From the NCBI GenBank assembly GCA_038182865.1, contig CP116226.1, positions 2,418,001 through 2,482,000 on the forward strand: a stretch of 64,000 bases of DNA, read 5' to 3'. The notes under the pieces were generated by a model. That model was not told the DNA's origin, did not search any database, and saw only the letters and a list, made by a program, of their open reading frames with translations. The translations under genes were made by a program, and so were the position numbers. This document shows positions 7,994 to 16,631 of this stretch, in pieces. This DNA comes from Microbacterium enclense. Its GTDB lineage: Bacteria > Actinomycetota > Actinomycetes > Actinomycetales > Microbacteriaceae. Positions within the stretch are counted from its first letter, which is position 1; each line of letters begins with the position of its first letter.

Positions 7994-8971
7994 ATGCGCA
8001 CTCGTGCACTGCGGCACGGACTGCTGCTCACCGAGACCGGTCTCGGGGCGGCACAACTCGGCAATCTCTACCGCGAAACGACCGAGGTCGAGGTGGATGA
8101 GACCGTCGACACCGCCTGGGACGGTGGCATCCGGTACTTCGACACCGCTCCGCACTATGGTCTGGGGCTGTCGGAGCGCCGTCTGGGGGAGCGCCTGCGC
8201 ACCCGCCCGCGAGACGAGTTCGTCATCTCCACGAAGGTCGGACGCGTGCTCGAGGCGAGCCCCGAGACCGCGCACCTCCGCGACGACGACGGATTCGACG
8301 TCCCGCGAGACGTCGTACGGCGATGGGACTTCAGCCGCGACGGCATCCTCCGCTCCGTCGAGGACTCCCTGAAGCGCACGGGGCTCGACCGCTTCGACAT
8401 CCTCTACCTGCACGACCCCGACGATCACTTCGAACAAGCGTCGACCGAGGGCATCGGCGCCCTCATCGAGCTGCGCGAACAGGGCGTTGTCTCCGCCGTC
8501 GGCGCTGGCATGAACGCGGCAGATCCGCTCGCCGAGCTCATCCGGCGCGCTGACATCGACGTCGTGATGTGCGCCGGGCGATACACCCTGCTCGACGACT
8601 CCGCGGCCGCCGAACTGCTGCCGCTCGCGCAGGAGCACGGTGTCGGGGTGGTGGCTGCCGGCGTCTTCAACTCCGGGCTCCTCAGCGCCCCGCGGCCTCC
8701 CGCCGATGCGACCTACGACTATCAACCCGCGCCGCCCGAGATGCTCGCCCGCGCACACGCCATCGCCGACGTCAGCGAGCGCCACGGCGTCACCCTGCCC
8801 GACGTGGCGGTCGCCTTCGCCCTGCGCCACCCCGCCGTCGTGTCGGTCGTCCTCGGCGCGCGCGGGCGTCGCCAGGTGACGCAGAACCTCGAGCGAGCCC
8901 TCACCCCCATTCCCGACGACCTCTGGCGCGACCTCGCCGAGAACGACCTCATCTCCAAGGAAGACGTATGA
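7994..8971 (+). CDS. Aldo/keto reductase, candidate L-fucose 1-dehydrogenase
   Basis: 325 residues with the AKR catalytic tetrad visible: Asp50 and Tyr55 in YFDTAPHYG, Lys81 in STKVGR and His140 in LYLHDPDD. It resembles the L-fucose/D-threo-aldose 1-dehydrogenase branch of AKRs, which oxidise L-fucose to its lactone with NAD(P). The ATG follows GAAGGAG. Its stop overlaps the start of the L-fuconate dehydratase gene (ATGA), which strongly supports the first oxidation step of the fucose route. Candidate GntR operator immediately upstream. Specificity for fucose over arabinose or galactose cannot be read from sequence. Confidence 0.88.
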   Translation: MRTRALRHGLLLTETGLGAAQLGNLYRETTEVEVDETVDTAWDGGIRYFDTAPHYGLGLSERRLGERLRTRPRDEFVISTKVGRVLEASPETAHLRDDDGFDVPRDVVRRWDFSRDGILRSVEDSLKRTGLDRFDILYLHDPDDHFEQASTEGIGALIELREQGVVSAVGAGMNAADPLAELIRRADIDVVMCAGRYTLLDDSAAAELLPLAQEHGVGVVAAGVFNSGLLSAPRPPADATYDYQPAPPEMLARAHAIADVSERHGVTLPDVAVAFALRHPAVVSVVLGARGRRQVTQNLERALTPIPDDLWRDLAENDLISKEDV

Positions 8972-10269
8972 CCACCATCACCGCTGTCACCGCGCACGAC
9001 GTGCGCTTCCCCACGTCGCTGAGCATGGACGGCTCGGACGCCATGAACAAGGACGGCGACTACTCCGCCGCCTATGTCGTCGTCCACACCGACGACCCCG
9101 AGCTGAAGGGCTACGGGTTCACGTTCACGATCGGCCGCGGCAACGACCTGTGCGTGGAGGCGGCGCGTCAGCGTGGACTGCCGCTCATCGGACGCTCGGT
9201 CGAAGACGCCGTCGCCGACCTGGGCGGGGTGTACCGCGACCTCGCGTCCGACTCGCAGCTGCGCTGGCTGGGCCCTGAGAAAGGTGTCGTCCACCTCGGC
9301 ATGGCCGCGGTCATGAACGCGATGTGGGACCTCGCCGCCCGGGTCGCGCGGAAGCCGCTCTGGCGACTGCTCGCCGACATGACGCCCGAAGAGCTCGTCG
9401 ACGTCGCCGACCTCCGCTACCTCTCCGATGCGCTGACGCGGGAGGAAGCCATCGGCATCCTGACCGACCTCGCCCCCACCCGCGCCGCCCGCATCGCCGA
9501 GCTCGAGGGACGCGGTGGCTACCCCTGCTACACCACGAGCGCCGGCTGGCTCGGCTACAGCGACGACAAGCTGCGCCGCCTGCTGCAGGAAGCCGTGGAT
9601 GAGGGCTACCGGCACGTCAAGCTCAAGGTGGGGGCGAGCCTCGACGACGACGTCCGGCGCCTCCGCATCGCGCGAGAGGTCATCGGGTGGGATGCCAACC
9701 TCATGATCGACGCGAACCAGGTCTGGGACGTGCCCGAGGCCATCGAGTGGATGAGCCACCTCGCCGAGTTCAAGCCGCTGTGGATCGAGGAGCCGACGAG
9801 CCCCGATGACGTGCTCGGTCACGCGGCGGTCCGCCGCGCTGTCGCCCCGATCGGTGTCGCCACCGGTGAGCACGGCATGAACCGCGTGTTGTTCAAGCAG
9901 ATGTTCCAAGCGGAAGCCATCGACTTCTGCCAGCTCGACTCCGCGCGCCTCGCGAGCGTCAATGAGATCATCGCGGTGTACCTCATGGCGGCGAAGTTCG
10001 GCGTACCGGTGTGCCCGCACGCGGGCGGCGTCGGTCTGTGCGAACTCGTGCAGCACCTGTCGATCTTCGACTTCGTCTGCGTGTCGGGGACACTCGAGAA
10101 CCGCGTGACCGAGTTCGTCGATCACCTGCACGAGCACTTCGTCGACCCGTGCATCGTCGAGAACGGCGCGTACGTCCTGCCCTCGTTGCCCGGCTACAGC
10201 GCTGAAATGCACGACGACTCGGTCGCCGAGTACTCGTTCCCCGAGGGCGCGTACTGGGCGAGCCGGTGA
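8968..10269 (+). CDS. fucD: L-fuconate dehydratase (enolase superfamily)
   Basis: 433 residues, full length. The family-specific N-terminus PTSLSMDGSDAMNKDGDY is present. Enolase-superfamily residues are all in place: Lys218 and Lys220 in HVKLKVG, metal ligands Asp248 (DANQVW), Glu274 (EEP) and Glu301 (GEH), and His351 in PHAGGVGL. These are the catalytic positions known for the Xanthomonas L-fuconate dehydratase, from recall. It removes water from L-fuconate to give 2-keto-3-deoxy-L-fuconate, using Mg2+. Translationally coupled to the aldo/keto reductase. This is the most specific enzyme in the island and the anchor of the fucose assignment. Confidence 0.95.
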   Translation: MTTITAVTAHDVRFPTSLSMDGSDAMNKDGDYSAAYVVVHTDDPELKGYGFTFTIGRGNDLCVEAARQRGLPLIGRSVEDAVADLGGVYRDLASDSQLRWLGPEKGVVHLGMAAVMNAMWDLAARVARKPLWRLLADMTPEELVDVADLRYLSDALTREEAIGILTDLAPTRAARIAELEGRGGYPCYTTSAGWLGYSDDKLRRLLQEAVDEGYRHVKLKVGASLDDDVRRLRIAREVIGWDANLMIDANQVWDVPEAIEWMSHLAEFKPLWIEEPTSPDDVLGHAAVRRAVAPIGVATGEHGMNRVLFKQMFQAEAIDFCQLDSARLASVNEIIAVYLMAAKFGVPVCPHAGGVGLCELVQHLSIFDFVCVSGTLENRVTEFVDHLHEHFVDPCIVENGAYVLPSLPGYSAEMHDDSVAEYSFPEGAYWASR

Positions 10270-10272
10270 CGA

Positions 10273-11010
10273 CTACTGGGCTTCGGGGTCTTCGTCGGCG
10301 TGAGCGGCGCTGAACTCCTCGACGCCCAGCAGATGTACCTGCATGCGGATGCGAGCCCGGGCGGGGTCACGACGGACGAGTTCGTCGAGGATCGCCCGGT
10401 GCTCGGCCTGCGTCTCGCGCACCGATCCGCGGTGCGTGATGGCGCGCCAGAGGCGGGCGCGGAACGTGCGTCCGACGAGCGTGTCGATGATCGCCGCGAG
10501 CGCGGGGTTGCCGCTGGCCCGGGCGATGATGCGGTGGAACTCGGTGTCGGCGTCGATGAAGCCCTCGAGGTCCATGTCGGGGTCGTTCTGCAGGATCGTG
10601 TCGACGACCCCGAGCGTGCGGTCCAGTTGCGCCAGCTCTTCGTCGGTGAGGCGCGTCGCGGCCAGTGACACCGTCTCGGCCTCGAGCATGCGTCGCACGG
10701 CGAGCAGGTCGGCCGCGTGCGCCGGCTGCTGGAGGTCGGCGAGGAAGCCCAGAGGGCTGAGCAAGGTGCGCGGGTCGAGGGCCGTGACGTACGTCCCGTC
10801 GCCCTGGCGCGTCTCGAGGACGCCCAGGGTGGCCAGGGCACGGACACCCTCGCGCAGCGACCCGCGCGAGACGCCCAGCTGCGCGGCGAGGTCTTTCTCG
10901 ATCGGCAGACGCGAACCGGGGCCGAGCTCGCCGCGGGTCAGCATCGCCTTGATGCCGTCGATGACGACGTCCGTCTGGGAACGCGGTACGGAGACGAAGT
11001 CGTCGGTCAT
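10273..11010 (-). CDS. FCD-domain GntR-family transcriptional regulator
   Basis: 245 residues. The N-terminal winged helix includes GSRLPIEKDLAAQLGVSRGSL; the C-terminal FCD effector domain includes FHRIIARASGNPALAAI. Convergent with the dehydratase gene (3 bp apart) and divergent from the lactonase gene. The ATG at 11010 begins MTDDFVSVPRS; an ATG at 11034 would add eight residues, and neither has a clear ribosome site. FCD regulators usually repress sugar-acid pathways and respond to an acid intermediate. Candidate operators TCATCGGAGGA and ACCTCCGATGA lie immediately upstream, so autoregulation together with the lactonase promoter is likely (inference). Confidence 0.9.
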   Translation of the reverse strand: MTDDFVSVPRSQTDVVIDGIKAMLTRGELGPGSRLPIEKDLAAQLGVSRGSLREGVRALATLGVLETRQGDGTYVTALDPRTLLSPLGFLADLQQPAHAADLLAVRRMLEAETVSLAATRLTDEELAQLDRTLGVVDTILQNDPDMDLEGFIDADTEFHRIIARASGNPALAAIIDTLVGRTFRARLWRAITHRGSVRETQAEHRAILDELVRRDPARARIRMQVHLLGVEEFSAAHADEDPEAQ

Positions 11011-11037
11011 GGCGGTCAGTCTACGGACTGGCATGAT

Positions 11038-11101
11038 TCATCGGAGGAATTCCCGTGATTCGTCCGTTTTCGTCGTCAATCGGGGTTGAAACCTCCGATG
11101 A
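11038..11101. promoter_or_regulatory. Divergent GntR/lactonase control region with inverted operator pair
   Basis: TCATCGGAGG at 11038-11047 and its exact reverse complement CCTCCGATGA at 11092-11101 flank the promoter region between the GntR gene and the lactonase gene. Each is an imperfect version of the TCATC-N-GATGA palindrome seen at 7948 and 12045. The 44-bp spacing would allow two dimers to loop or to bracket both promoters. Binding is inferred from the motif and from the gene next to it. Confidence 0.5.
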
Positions 11102-11132
11102 TGTAAGTCCCCACGCCCTCGAGGAGGCCCGC

Positions 11133-12005
11133 ATGACCTTTCCCATGATCGACGCCCACCAGCACGTGTGGGACCCGTCCCGTGCAGAGTACGACTGGCT
11201 CGGGCCAGAGGCCGCCCCCATCGACGGAGTCATGACCTTCACCGACCTGGCGCCCGAGCTCCGTGCCGCCGGCGTCGACTACACCGTCCAGGTGCAGTCG
11301 GCCGACAATCCCGAAGACACCGAGCTCATGCGCGAGTCCGCCGCCGCGCACGCGGAGGTCGCCGGCATCGTCGGGTACGCCCCGCTCCACGATCCCGAGG
11401 CCACCGAGCGCACGCTCGCATCGTGGGAGGGGGATCTCCTGATGGTCGGGGTGCGCACCCTCATCCACAATCAGGCCGACCCCGATTGGCTGTTGCGTCC
11501 TGACGTGGATGCCTCTCTCGGGATGCTCGAGGAGCGGGGCCTCCCGTTCGACGTGGTCGCGGTCCTCCCGCGCCACGTCGAGATCATCCCCCTCGTCGCT
11601 GAGCGTCACCCGCGCCTGCGCCTGGTGATCGATCACCTGGCGAAGCCTCCGATCGGCGTGAGCGATGGCGAGGAGTGGAGTCGTCTGATGAGTGTCGCGG
11701 CGCAGAACGAGAACGTCTTCGCGAAGGTGAGCGGACTCTACTCGGCGACGGACGACAGCTCCGCGTGGACCACCGATCAGATCAGGCCGTTCGTCGACCG
11801 GGCGCTGGAGATGTTCGGTCCGCAGCGCCTGATGTACGGCGGCGACTGGCCGATCTCCGTGCTCTCCGGCGGCTACACCCGCGTGTGGCAGGGTCTGCGG
11901 CCGCTCTTCGACGCGCTGGACACCGACGCGCGGGAGCGCGTTCTCGGGCGGACGGCCGCGGAGTTCTACCGCCTGGACACACGCCGTCTCGGGCTGGCGG
12001 GCTGA
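11133..12005 (+). CDS. Amidohydrolase-family sugar lactonase, candidate L-fucono-1,5-lactonase
   Basis: 290 residues, cog3618 type (PF04909). Metal-binding HxH is visible as DAHQHVWDP (His9, His11); further conserved sites are VIDHLAKPP near residue 175 and YGGDWPISV near residue 235. This subgroup includes the L-fucono-, L-rhamnono- and related 1,5-lactonases that open the lactone to the sugar acid. The neighbours supply the enzymes before (aldo/keto reductase) and after (L-fuconate dehydratase), so L-fuconolactone is the expected substrate. GGAGG ribosome site at about 11123-11127. Divergent from the GntR gene with shared operators. Confidence 0.88.
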   Translation: MTFPMIDAHQHVWDPSRAEYDWLGPEAAPIDGVMTFTDLAPELRAAGVDYTVQVQSADNPEDTELMRESAAAHAEVAGIVGYAPLHDPEATERTLASWEGDLLMVGVRTLIHNQADPDWLLRPDVDASLGMLEERGLPFDVVAVLPRHVEIIPLVAERHPRLRLVIDHLAKPPIGVSDGEEWSRLMSVAAQNENVFAKVSGLYSATDDSSAWTTDQIRPFVDRALEMFGPQRLMYGGDWPISVLSGGYTRVWQGLRPLFDALDTDARERVLGRTAAEFYRLDTRRLGLAG

Positions 12006-12044
12006 GCGGGCGCAGAATCCTCGAAATTCTCTGGAATCTGCAAT

Positions 12045-12138
12045 TCATCTGATGTATCGTCGTGGACAGCCCGACCCTCTCGGATCAGATCCCTACGCAA
12101 ACGTTTGATCATAGGGGAGTTGCGGGATAACGTTTGAC
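12045..12138 (+). promoter_or_regulatory. Dual-motif control region of the sugar ABC importer
   Basis: The 201-bp gap upstream of the importer carries both candidate operator types of the island. TCATCTGATGT (12045-12055) is one base from the GntR-type palindrome. CAAACGTTTG (12098-12107) is a perfect LacI-type palindrome, followed by TGATCA-like sequence, and AACGTTTGACCA lies at 12129-12140. The importer may therefore answer to both regulators. No certain -10/-35 pair was chosen. Confidence 0.5.
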
Positions 12139-12206
12139 CAATCCGACCGGGGCGTCACAACTCCCGATCAGCCGGTCGGAGCGGCCGTTCACACGAAGGA
12201 GTGTCA

Positions 12207-13520
12207 ATGAAGACCACACGCATGCTCGCGGCGAGTGCGGCGGTCGCCGTCGCCGCCCTCGCCCTCGCCGGGTGTTCGGGCGACGCGACGGGCGGGGCCC
12301 CGCAGGCGCAGACCGACTCGGGCGGGAAGATCACGGTGTGGGTCGACCCGCCCCGTGTTCCCGCAGCCGAGGCCTTCCAGAAGGCGTACCCCGACATCCC
12401 CATCGACGTGGTGCAGATCGACGGCACGGTCGGGGGCAAGACCGTCAAGCAGTCGTTCGCGAACTTCGACGCGGCCGGGTCGGGGTGGCCCGACGCCATC
12501 TTCTTCCCCTCGAACGACGACATCGCCTGGGCGACGAACTCGACGAGCAACTACGCCGCCGACCTCACCGACATCATGGCCGACACCATCGAAGGGTACG
12601 ACCCCGCCGTGCTGTCGTTCTGCGACATCGACGGCAAGATCCGGTGCCTGCGCAACGACGCGGCGCCCGACGTCTTCTGGTACAACAAGGCCTTCTTCGA
12701 AGAGAACGGCTACACGCTGCCCACGACGTGGGAGGAGTACGGCGACCTGGCCGTGAAGATCGCCGCCGAGCACCCCGGCAAGATCAGTGGTTTCCTCGGT
12801 GACGCGTACGCGATCAACCGGTACCTGCAGGCCTCGGGCTGCCCGACCAACGACCGCGTGTCCGAGAGCGAAGCGCACATCGACCTCTCCGACCCGACCT
12901 GCACGCGCGCCACGGAACTGCTCGACAAGATGTACACGGGCAAGGCGCTCAGCACCCAGGGCATCTTCGACGGCGACGCTGCGACCGAGGGTCAGAACCT
13001 CGTGATGAGCCCCGGAGCGGCATGGTGGGGCAACTACCTCTTCCGCGACACGTGGAAGATCCCCGCGGGTCAGATGACGGCGGCCGCCCCGCTGCCGTGG
13101 AGCGGTGAGTCGAAGCCCTCGACGGGCAACGAGGGCGGTGGCCTGTGGGGCGCGTCCTCGCACATCACCGGCACGCAGCTCGAGAACACCCTGACCTTCA
13201 TGAAATTCGTCGCCACCGACCCGCGCTGGCAGGTCGACCTGAGCACCGGTCTTCCCGGCTACGGCCCCGTCCAGGACCAGTGGCTCGCGAAGCTCGAGGC
13301 CGACAAGTACTTCGCGGACGTCGCCACCACGCAGGCCTCCTTCAAGTCCGCCCTGAGCGAGGTGCAGCCCTACTCGTACATGCTGTACGACACGGGTTCG
13401 GTGTGGACTGAGACGGTCAGCCCGACGCTCATCTCGGGTGGCAGCGTGACGGACGCGATCACGAAGTTCGGCGACGAACTGGTGAACCAGGCCAAGTCGG
13501 TCGGCTACACCGTCAACTGA
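12207..13520 (+). CDS. ABC sugar importer, substrate-binding lipoprotein (family 1)
   Basis: 437 residues. The lipoprotein signal peptide has a Lys/Arg start, a hydrophobic Ala/Leu core and the lipobox ALAGC, with Cys23 lipidated. The rest is a family 1 carbohydrate-binding protein (for example VFWYNKAFFEENGYTLPTTW). The ATG at 12207 is chosen because GAAGGAG lies five bases upstream; a GTG two codons earlier overlaps that site. Followed by a strong hairpin and then two permease genes; no ATPase gene is nearby, so a shared MsiK-type ATPase elsewhere is likely. Its ligand is probably L-fucose or a fucose-containing sugar given the operon (inference). Confidence 0.93.
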   Translation: MKTTRMLAASAAVAVAALALAGCSGDATGGAPQAQTDSGGKITVWVDPPRVPAAEAFQKAYPDIPIDVVQIDGTVGGKTVKQSFANFDAAGSGWPDAIFFPSNDDIAWATNSTSNYAADLTDIMADTIEGYDPAVLSFCDIDGKIRCLRNDAAPDVFWYNKAFFEENGYTLPTTWEEYGDLAVKIAAEHPGKISGFLGDAYAINRYLQASGCPTNDRVSESEAHIDLSDPTCTRATELLDKMYTGKALSTQGIFDGDAATEGQNLVMSPGAAWWGNYLFRDTWKIPAGQMTAAAPLPWSGESKPSTGNEGGGLWGASSHITGTQLENTLTFMKFVATDPRWQVDLSTGLPGYGPVQDQWLAKLEADKYFADVATTQASFKSALSEVQPYSYMLYDTGSVWTETVSPTLISGGSVTDAITKFGDELVNQAKSVGYTVN

Positions 13521-13526
13521 GCACGC

Positions 13527-13560
13527 GGCCAGGGCGTCGGTGAGAACCGACGCCCTGGCC
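13527..13560 (+). terminator. Perfect 14-bp hairpin between binding protein and permease genes
   Basis: GGCCAGGGCGTCGG (13527-13540) pairs perfectly with CCGACGCCCTGGCC (13547-13560) around the loop TGAGAA. It lies 6 bp after the stop of the binding-protein gene and 38 bp before the first permease. There is no long T run, so it probably acts as a partial terminator or 3'-end stabiliser that keeps binding protein above permease levels, as known for other ABC operons. Confidence 0.7.
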
Positions 13561-13598
13561 CCTGCTTTCCCCGGAACCCGATTCCCCAGGAAGAAGTC

Positions 13599-14576
13599 AT
13601 GACCGTCACCGCCACAGAAACGCTCACTACCGCCGAGCGCCGCGGGGCCCTGCCACGCCGCCCCTCGGGGCGTCGGCGCGCCCCCCATCGTGTCGAGGCT
13701 CGCGGGGCCTGGATCCTCATGGCGCCCTACGCGATCCTGTTCCTGGTCGCCGCCGCCATCCCCATCGGCTACGCCTTCTGGATCTCGCTGCAGAAGGCGC
13801 CGACGATGGTCAACCCGAAGTCCGGGTTCGGCGGTCTGGACGCCTACATCACCGCGGTCTCCGACTTCCGCTTCTTCGACACCTTCATCAACATCTTCAC
13901 CGTCATGCTGGTGTGGCTCCCCCTGATGATCGTCGGCATCGTGGGGCTCGCTCTGCTCGTGCACGCCAGCCCCGGCCGCTTCGGCGGCGCGATGCGCTTC
14001 GTCTACTTCCTCCCCGGAGCCCTCGCCGGCATCGCGAACTTCGTGCTCTGGGTGTACCTGCTGAACCCCTCGATCTCCCCGATCGCCTTCCTCTGGCAGG
14101 GCATGGGCGTGAACAACCTCAAAGAGGTCACCACCACCGAGAACCTGCCGTGGATCCTGACCGCGATGCTCTTCTTCCAGGGCGTCGGCACGTGGATCGT
14201 CATCGTCAACGGCGGCCTGAACGGCATCGCCGAAGAGGTCTTCGAGGCCGCGAAGATCGACGGGGCGAACGCCTGGCAACTGGCGTGGAGCATCAAGCTG
14301 CCCCTCATCCGGCCGTGGATCGGCTACGCCGCGTTGATGAACCTCGCCTACGGCTTCCAGCTCTTCCTCGAGCCCTACCTGCTGCGGCAGATCTCCTCGG
14401 GATCCGTGGATGCCGAATGGGCGCCCACCCAGCTCGGGTACGCGTTCGCATTCACCAACCGCAACTTCCCCGCCGCGGCGGCGATGTCGATCATCCTGCT
14501 CGTCATCACGCTCGCGATCGGCATGTTCATCGTGTTCAAGAGCGGCCTGTTCGGCGAAGAGGAGAAGTCCCGATGA
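13599..14576 (+). CDS. ABC sugar importer, permease (MalF-like)
   Basis: 325 residues with about six hydrophobic segments, preceded by a basic 40-residue cytoplasmic head. The ATPase-contact EAA loop is visible as EEVFEAAKIDGANAWQLAW near residue 210, with the usual ..G.........LP pattern (IKLPLI). Binding-protein-dependent transport family 1, MalF/UgpA type. AGGAAGAAG ribosome site. It overlaps the second permease by four bases. Forms a heterodimer with that permease in the membrane and receives sugar from the lipoprotein encoded upstream. Confidence 0.92.
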   Translation: MTVTATETLTTAERRGALPRRPSGRRRAPHRVEARGAWILMAPYAILFLVAAAIPIGYAFWISLQKAPTMVNPKSGFGGLDAYITAVSDFRFFDTFINIFTVMLVWLPLMIVGIVGLALLVHASPGRFGGAMRFVYFLPGALAGIANFVLWVYLLNPSISPIAFLWQGMGVNNLKEVTTTENLPWILTAMLFFQGVGTWIVIVNGGLNGIAEEVFEAAKIDGANAWQLAWSIKLPLIRPWIGYAALMNLAYGFQLFLEPYLLRQISSGSVDAEWAPTQLGYAFAFTNRNFPAAAAMSIILLVITLAIGMFIVFKSGLFGEEEKSR

Positions 14577-15514
14577 GCGTCGCAACCCGCACCCCGTCCG
14601 GCAACAAGGCGCCGTCCACCCGATGGAGCGTCGGACGCGTCTCGCGCGTGACCGTGATGCTCGTCGTCGCCGCGATGTTCGTCATTCCCATCGTCGGCTT
14701 CATCGCCATGGCCTTTCGCGACCAGGACAACGTCGCGGCCGGCACCGACGGCTTCCTCGGCCTCGGCGGACTCTCGTGGGACCACGCCGTCTACAGCTGG
14801 TCGCAGATCACCGGCTTCGGCCCGTCGGGCGGAGGGCTGTTCCAGCGGTGGATCGTCAACTCCCTCATCCTCGCGGTGGCCGGCGGCATCCTGGCTCTGG
14901 CCGCGGCGCTGCCCGCGGGTTACGCCCTCGCCCGACTGCGCTTCCGGTGGCGCAAGGCCTGGCTGTTCGCGACCCTGCTGGCGATGGTCATGCCGAACAC
15001 GGTCCTGGTCATCCCGCTGTTCCTCGAGGTCAACGCGATCGGAGCGGTGGGGCAGCTGTGGCCTGTCGCGGTCATCATGGGCTTCTTCCCGTTCGGGGTG
15101 TACCTCAGCTACATCCACTTCATGACGACGATGCCGCCCGAGCTCGTCGAGGCCGCCCGCATCGACGGCCTCGGCGAGCTGGCGATCTTCTTCAAGATCG
15201 GCCTGCCCATCTCGAAGCAGGCGATCGCGCTCGTGGCGTTCTTCTCCTTCGTGGCGAACTGGACGAACTTCTTCCTGCCGCTCGCCCTGCTGACCTCGAA
15301 CCAGCAGAACAAGACGATCTCGATCGGCATCCAGGAGCTCATCGGTGCCAGCCCGTTGTTCAACGCCACGGTGGCCGCCGGTCTCGACGTGAAGCTCTAC
15401 ATGCCTCAGCTCGCGCTCGCGACCGTCATCTCGATGATCCCGCTGCTGATCGTGTTCATCGGGGCGCAGCGCTTCCTCGTGCGCGGGCAGACCGTCGGCG
15501 CGGTCAAGGGCTGA
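14573..15514 (+). CDS. ABC sugar importer, permease (MalG-like)
   Basis: 313 residues, six predicted membrane segments. The EAA loop reads PPELVEAARIDGLGELAIF near residue 185, followed by KIGLPIS. MalG/UgpE type. ATGA overlap with the preceding permease, and only 4 bp before the oxidoreductase gene, so the transport genes and the following Gfo/Idh and mutarotase genes form one operon. No ATP-binding subunit is encoded in the cluster. Confidence 0.92.
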   Translation: MSVATRTPSGNKAPSTRWSVGRVSRVTVMLVVAAMFVIPIVGFIAMAFRDQDNVAAGTDGFLGLGGLSWDHAVYSWSQITGFGPSGGGLFQRWIVNSLILAVAGGILALAAALPAGYALARLRFRWRKAWLFATLLAMVMPNTVLVIPLFLEVNAIGAVGQLWPVAVIMGFFPFGVYLSYIHFMTTMPPELVEAARIDGLGELAIFFKIGLPISKQAIALVAFFSFVANWTNFFLPLALLTSNQQNKTISIGIQELIGASPLFNATVAAGLDVKLYMPQLALATVISMIPLLIVFIGAQRFLVRGQTVGAVKG

Positions 15515-15518
15515 GCGC

Positions 15519-16631
15519 ATGGAGGACCGACCAGAGTCGCACCCCGCGGCGGCATACACCGTCCGGCCGGCGGAGCATCCGCGACCGATCGTGATCATCG
15601 GTACCGGCGGCATCGTCAAAGACGCCCACCTGCCGGCGTACCGCAAAGCGGGGCTCCCCGTCTGGGGACTCGTGAACCGCACGGTCGCGCGCGCCCAGGC
15701 GCTCGCCGACGAGTACGGCATCGACCACGTCTTCGGCACGGTCGCCGAGGCCGTCGCGGAAGCGCCGGCCGACGCCGTGTACGACATCGCGCTCATGCCG
15801 GAGCAGTACCTCGACGCTCTCGAGGCGCTGCCCGACGGTGCGGCGGTGCTCATCCAGAAGCCGCTCGGTCACTCCCTCGACGAGGGGATCGCCCTGCGGG
15901 AGGTCTGCCGGCGGAAGGGCCTCGTCGCCGCCGTCAACACGCAGCTGCGTTTCGCGCCGTACATCGCCGAGGCCCGTCGTCTGATCGCCGAGGGAGTCAT
16001 CGGCGAGGTGTACGACATGCAGGTCCGCGTCGCCGTCGACACCCCGTGGCATCTCTTCCCGCATGTCTTCGGACTCGCCCGTCTCGAGATCACGATGCAC
16101 AGCGTGCACTACCTCGACCTGGTGCGCTCGTTCTTCGGCGACCCCGACTCCATCAGCGCGGTGACGGTGCGGCATCCGGAGAAGACCGACGTGGCGACCA
16201 CCCGCTCGACGATCCTCCTCCGCTATCGCGATCGTCCGCTCCGGGTCACCGTGAGCACGAATCACGACCACGCGTTCGGTCCCGGCCACGAGGAGAGCTT
16301 CGTGCAGTGGGAGGGGACGCGGGGCGCCATCCGGGCGCAGATGGGTCTACTGCTGGACTACCCCGACGGGGGACCCGACCGTCTCGAGATGGTGCTGCTC
16401 GACGAGAAGGATGCCGGATGGACACCGGTGCCGTTCGAGGGCTCGTGGTTTCCGGATGCGTTCATCGGCTCGATGGGTGCCGTACAGCGGTTCGTCGAGG
16501 GGACGGTGCCGACACTGCCGACCTCGGTCGAGGACGTCCTGCACACCATGGCCGTCGTCGAGGCCGCCTACGCGTCCGAGGATCACGAGGGCATCCCCGT
16601 GATCGTGCCCGACCCCCAGGAGAACGAATGA
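15519..16631 (+). CDS. Gfo/Idh/MocA-family oxidoreductase
   Basis: 370 residues. The N-terminal Rossmann segment VIIGTGGIVKDAHLPAYRK begins after a 24-residue lead. The conserved EKP-type motif appears as IQKPLGHS near residue 115, so the lysine expected for NAD(P) or substrate is kept but the Glu is replaced by Gln. HSVHYLDLVRSFFG near residue 195 is the substrate-binding helix with its His. Such enzymes oxidise or epimerise sugars and inositols. Located between the transporter and the mutarotase, overlapping the latter by four bases, it probably acts on a sugar of the same pathway. Substrate unknown. Confidence 0.88.
   Translation: MEDRPESHPAAAYTVRPAEHPRPIVIIGTGGIVKDAHLPAYRKAGLPVWGLVNRTVARAQALADEYGIDHVFGTVAEAVAEAPADAVYDIALMPEQYLDALEALPDGAAVLIQKPLGHSLDEGIALREVCRRKGLVAAVNTQLRFAPYIAEARRLIAEGVIGEVYDMQVRVAVDTPWHLFPHVFGLARLEITMHSVHYLDLVRSFFGDPDSISAVTVRHPEKTDVATTRSTILLRYRDRPLRVTVSTNHDHAFGPGHEESFVQWEGTRGAIRAQMGLLLDYPDGGPDRLEMVLLDEKDAGWTPVPFEGSWFPDAFIGSMGAVQRFVEGTVPTLPTSVEDVLHTMAVVEAAYASEDHEGIPVIVPDPQENE

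Noticed and set aside
12204..14585. Minus-strand open frame of about 790 codons
   Set aside because: It mirrors the binding-protein and permease genes in a GC-rich frame, is rich in Arg/Asp/Gly/His low complexity and has no family motif.
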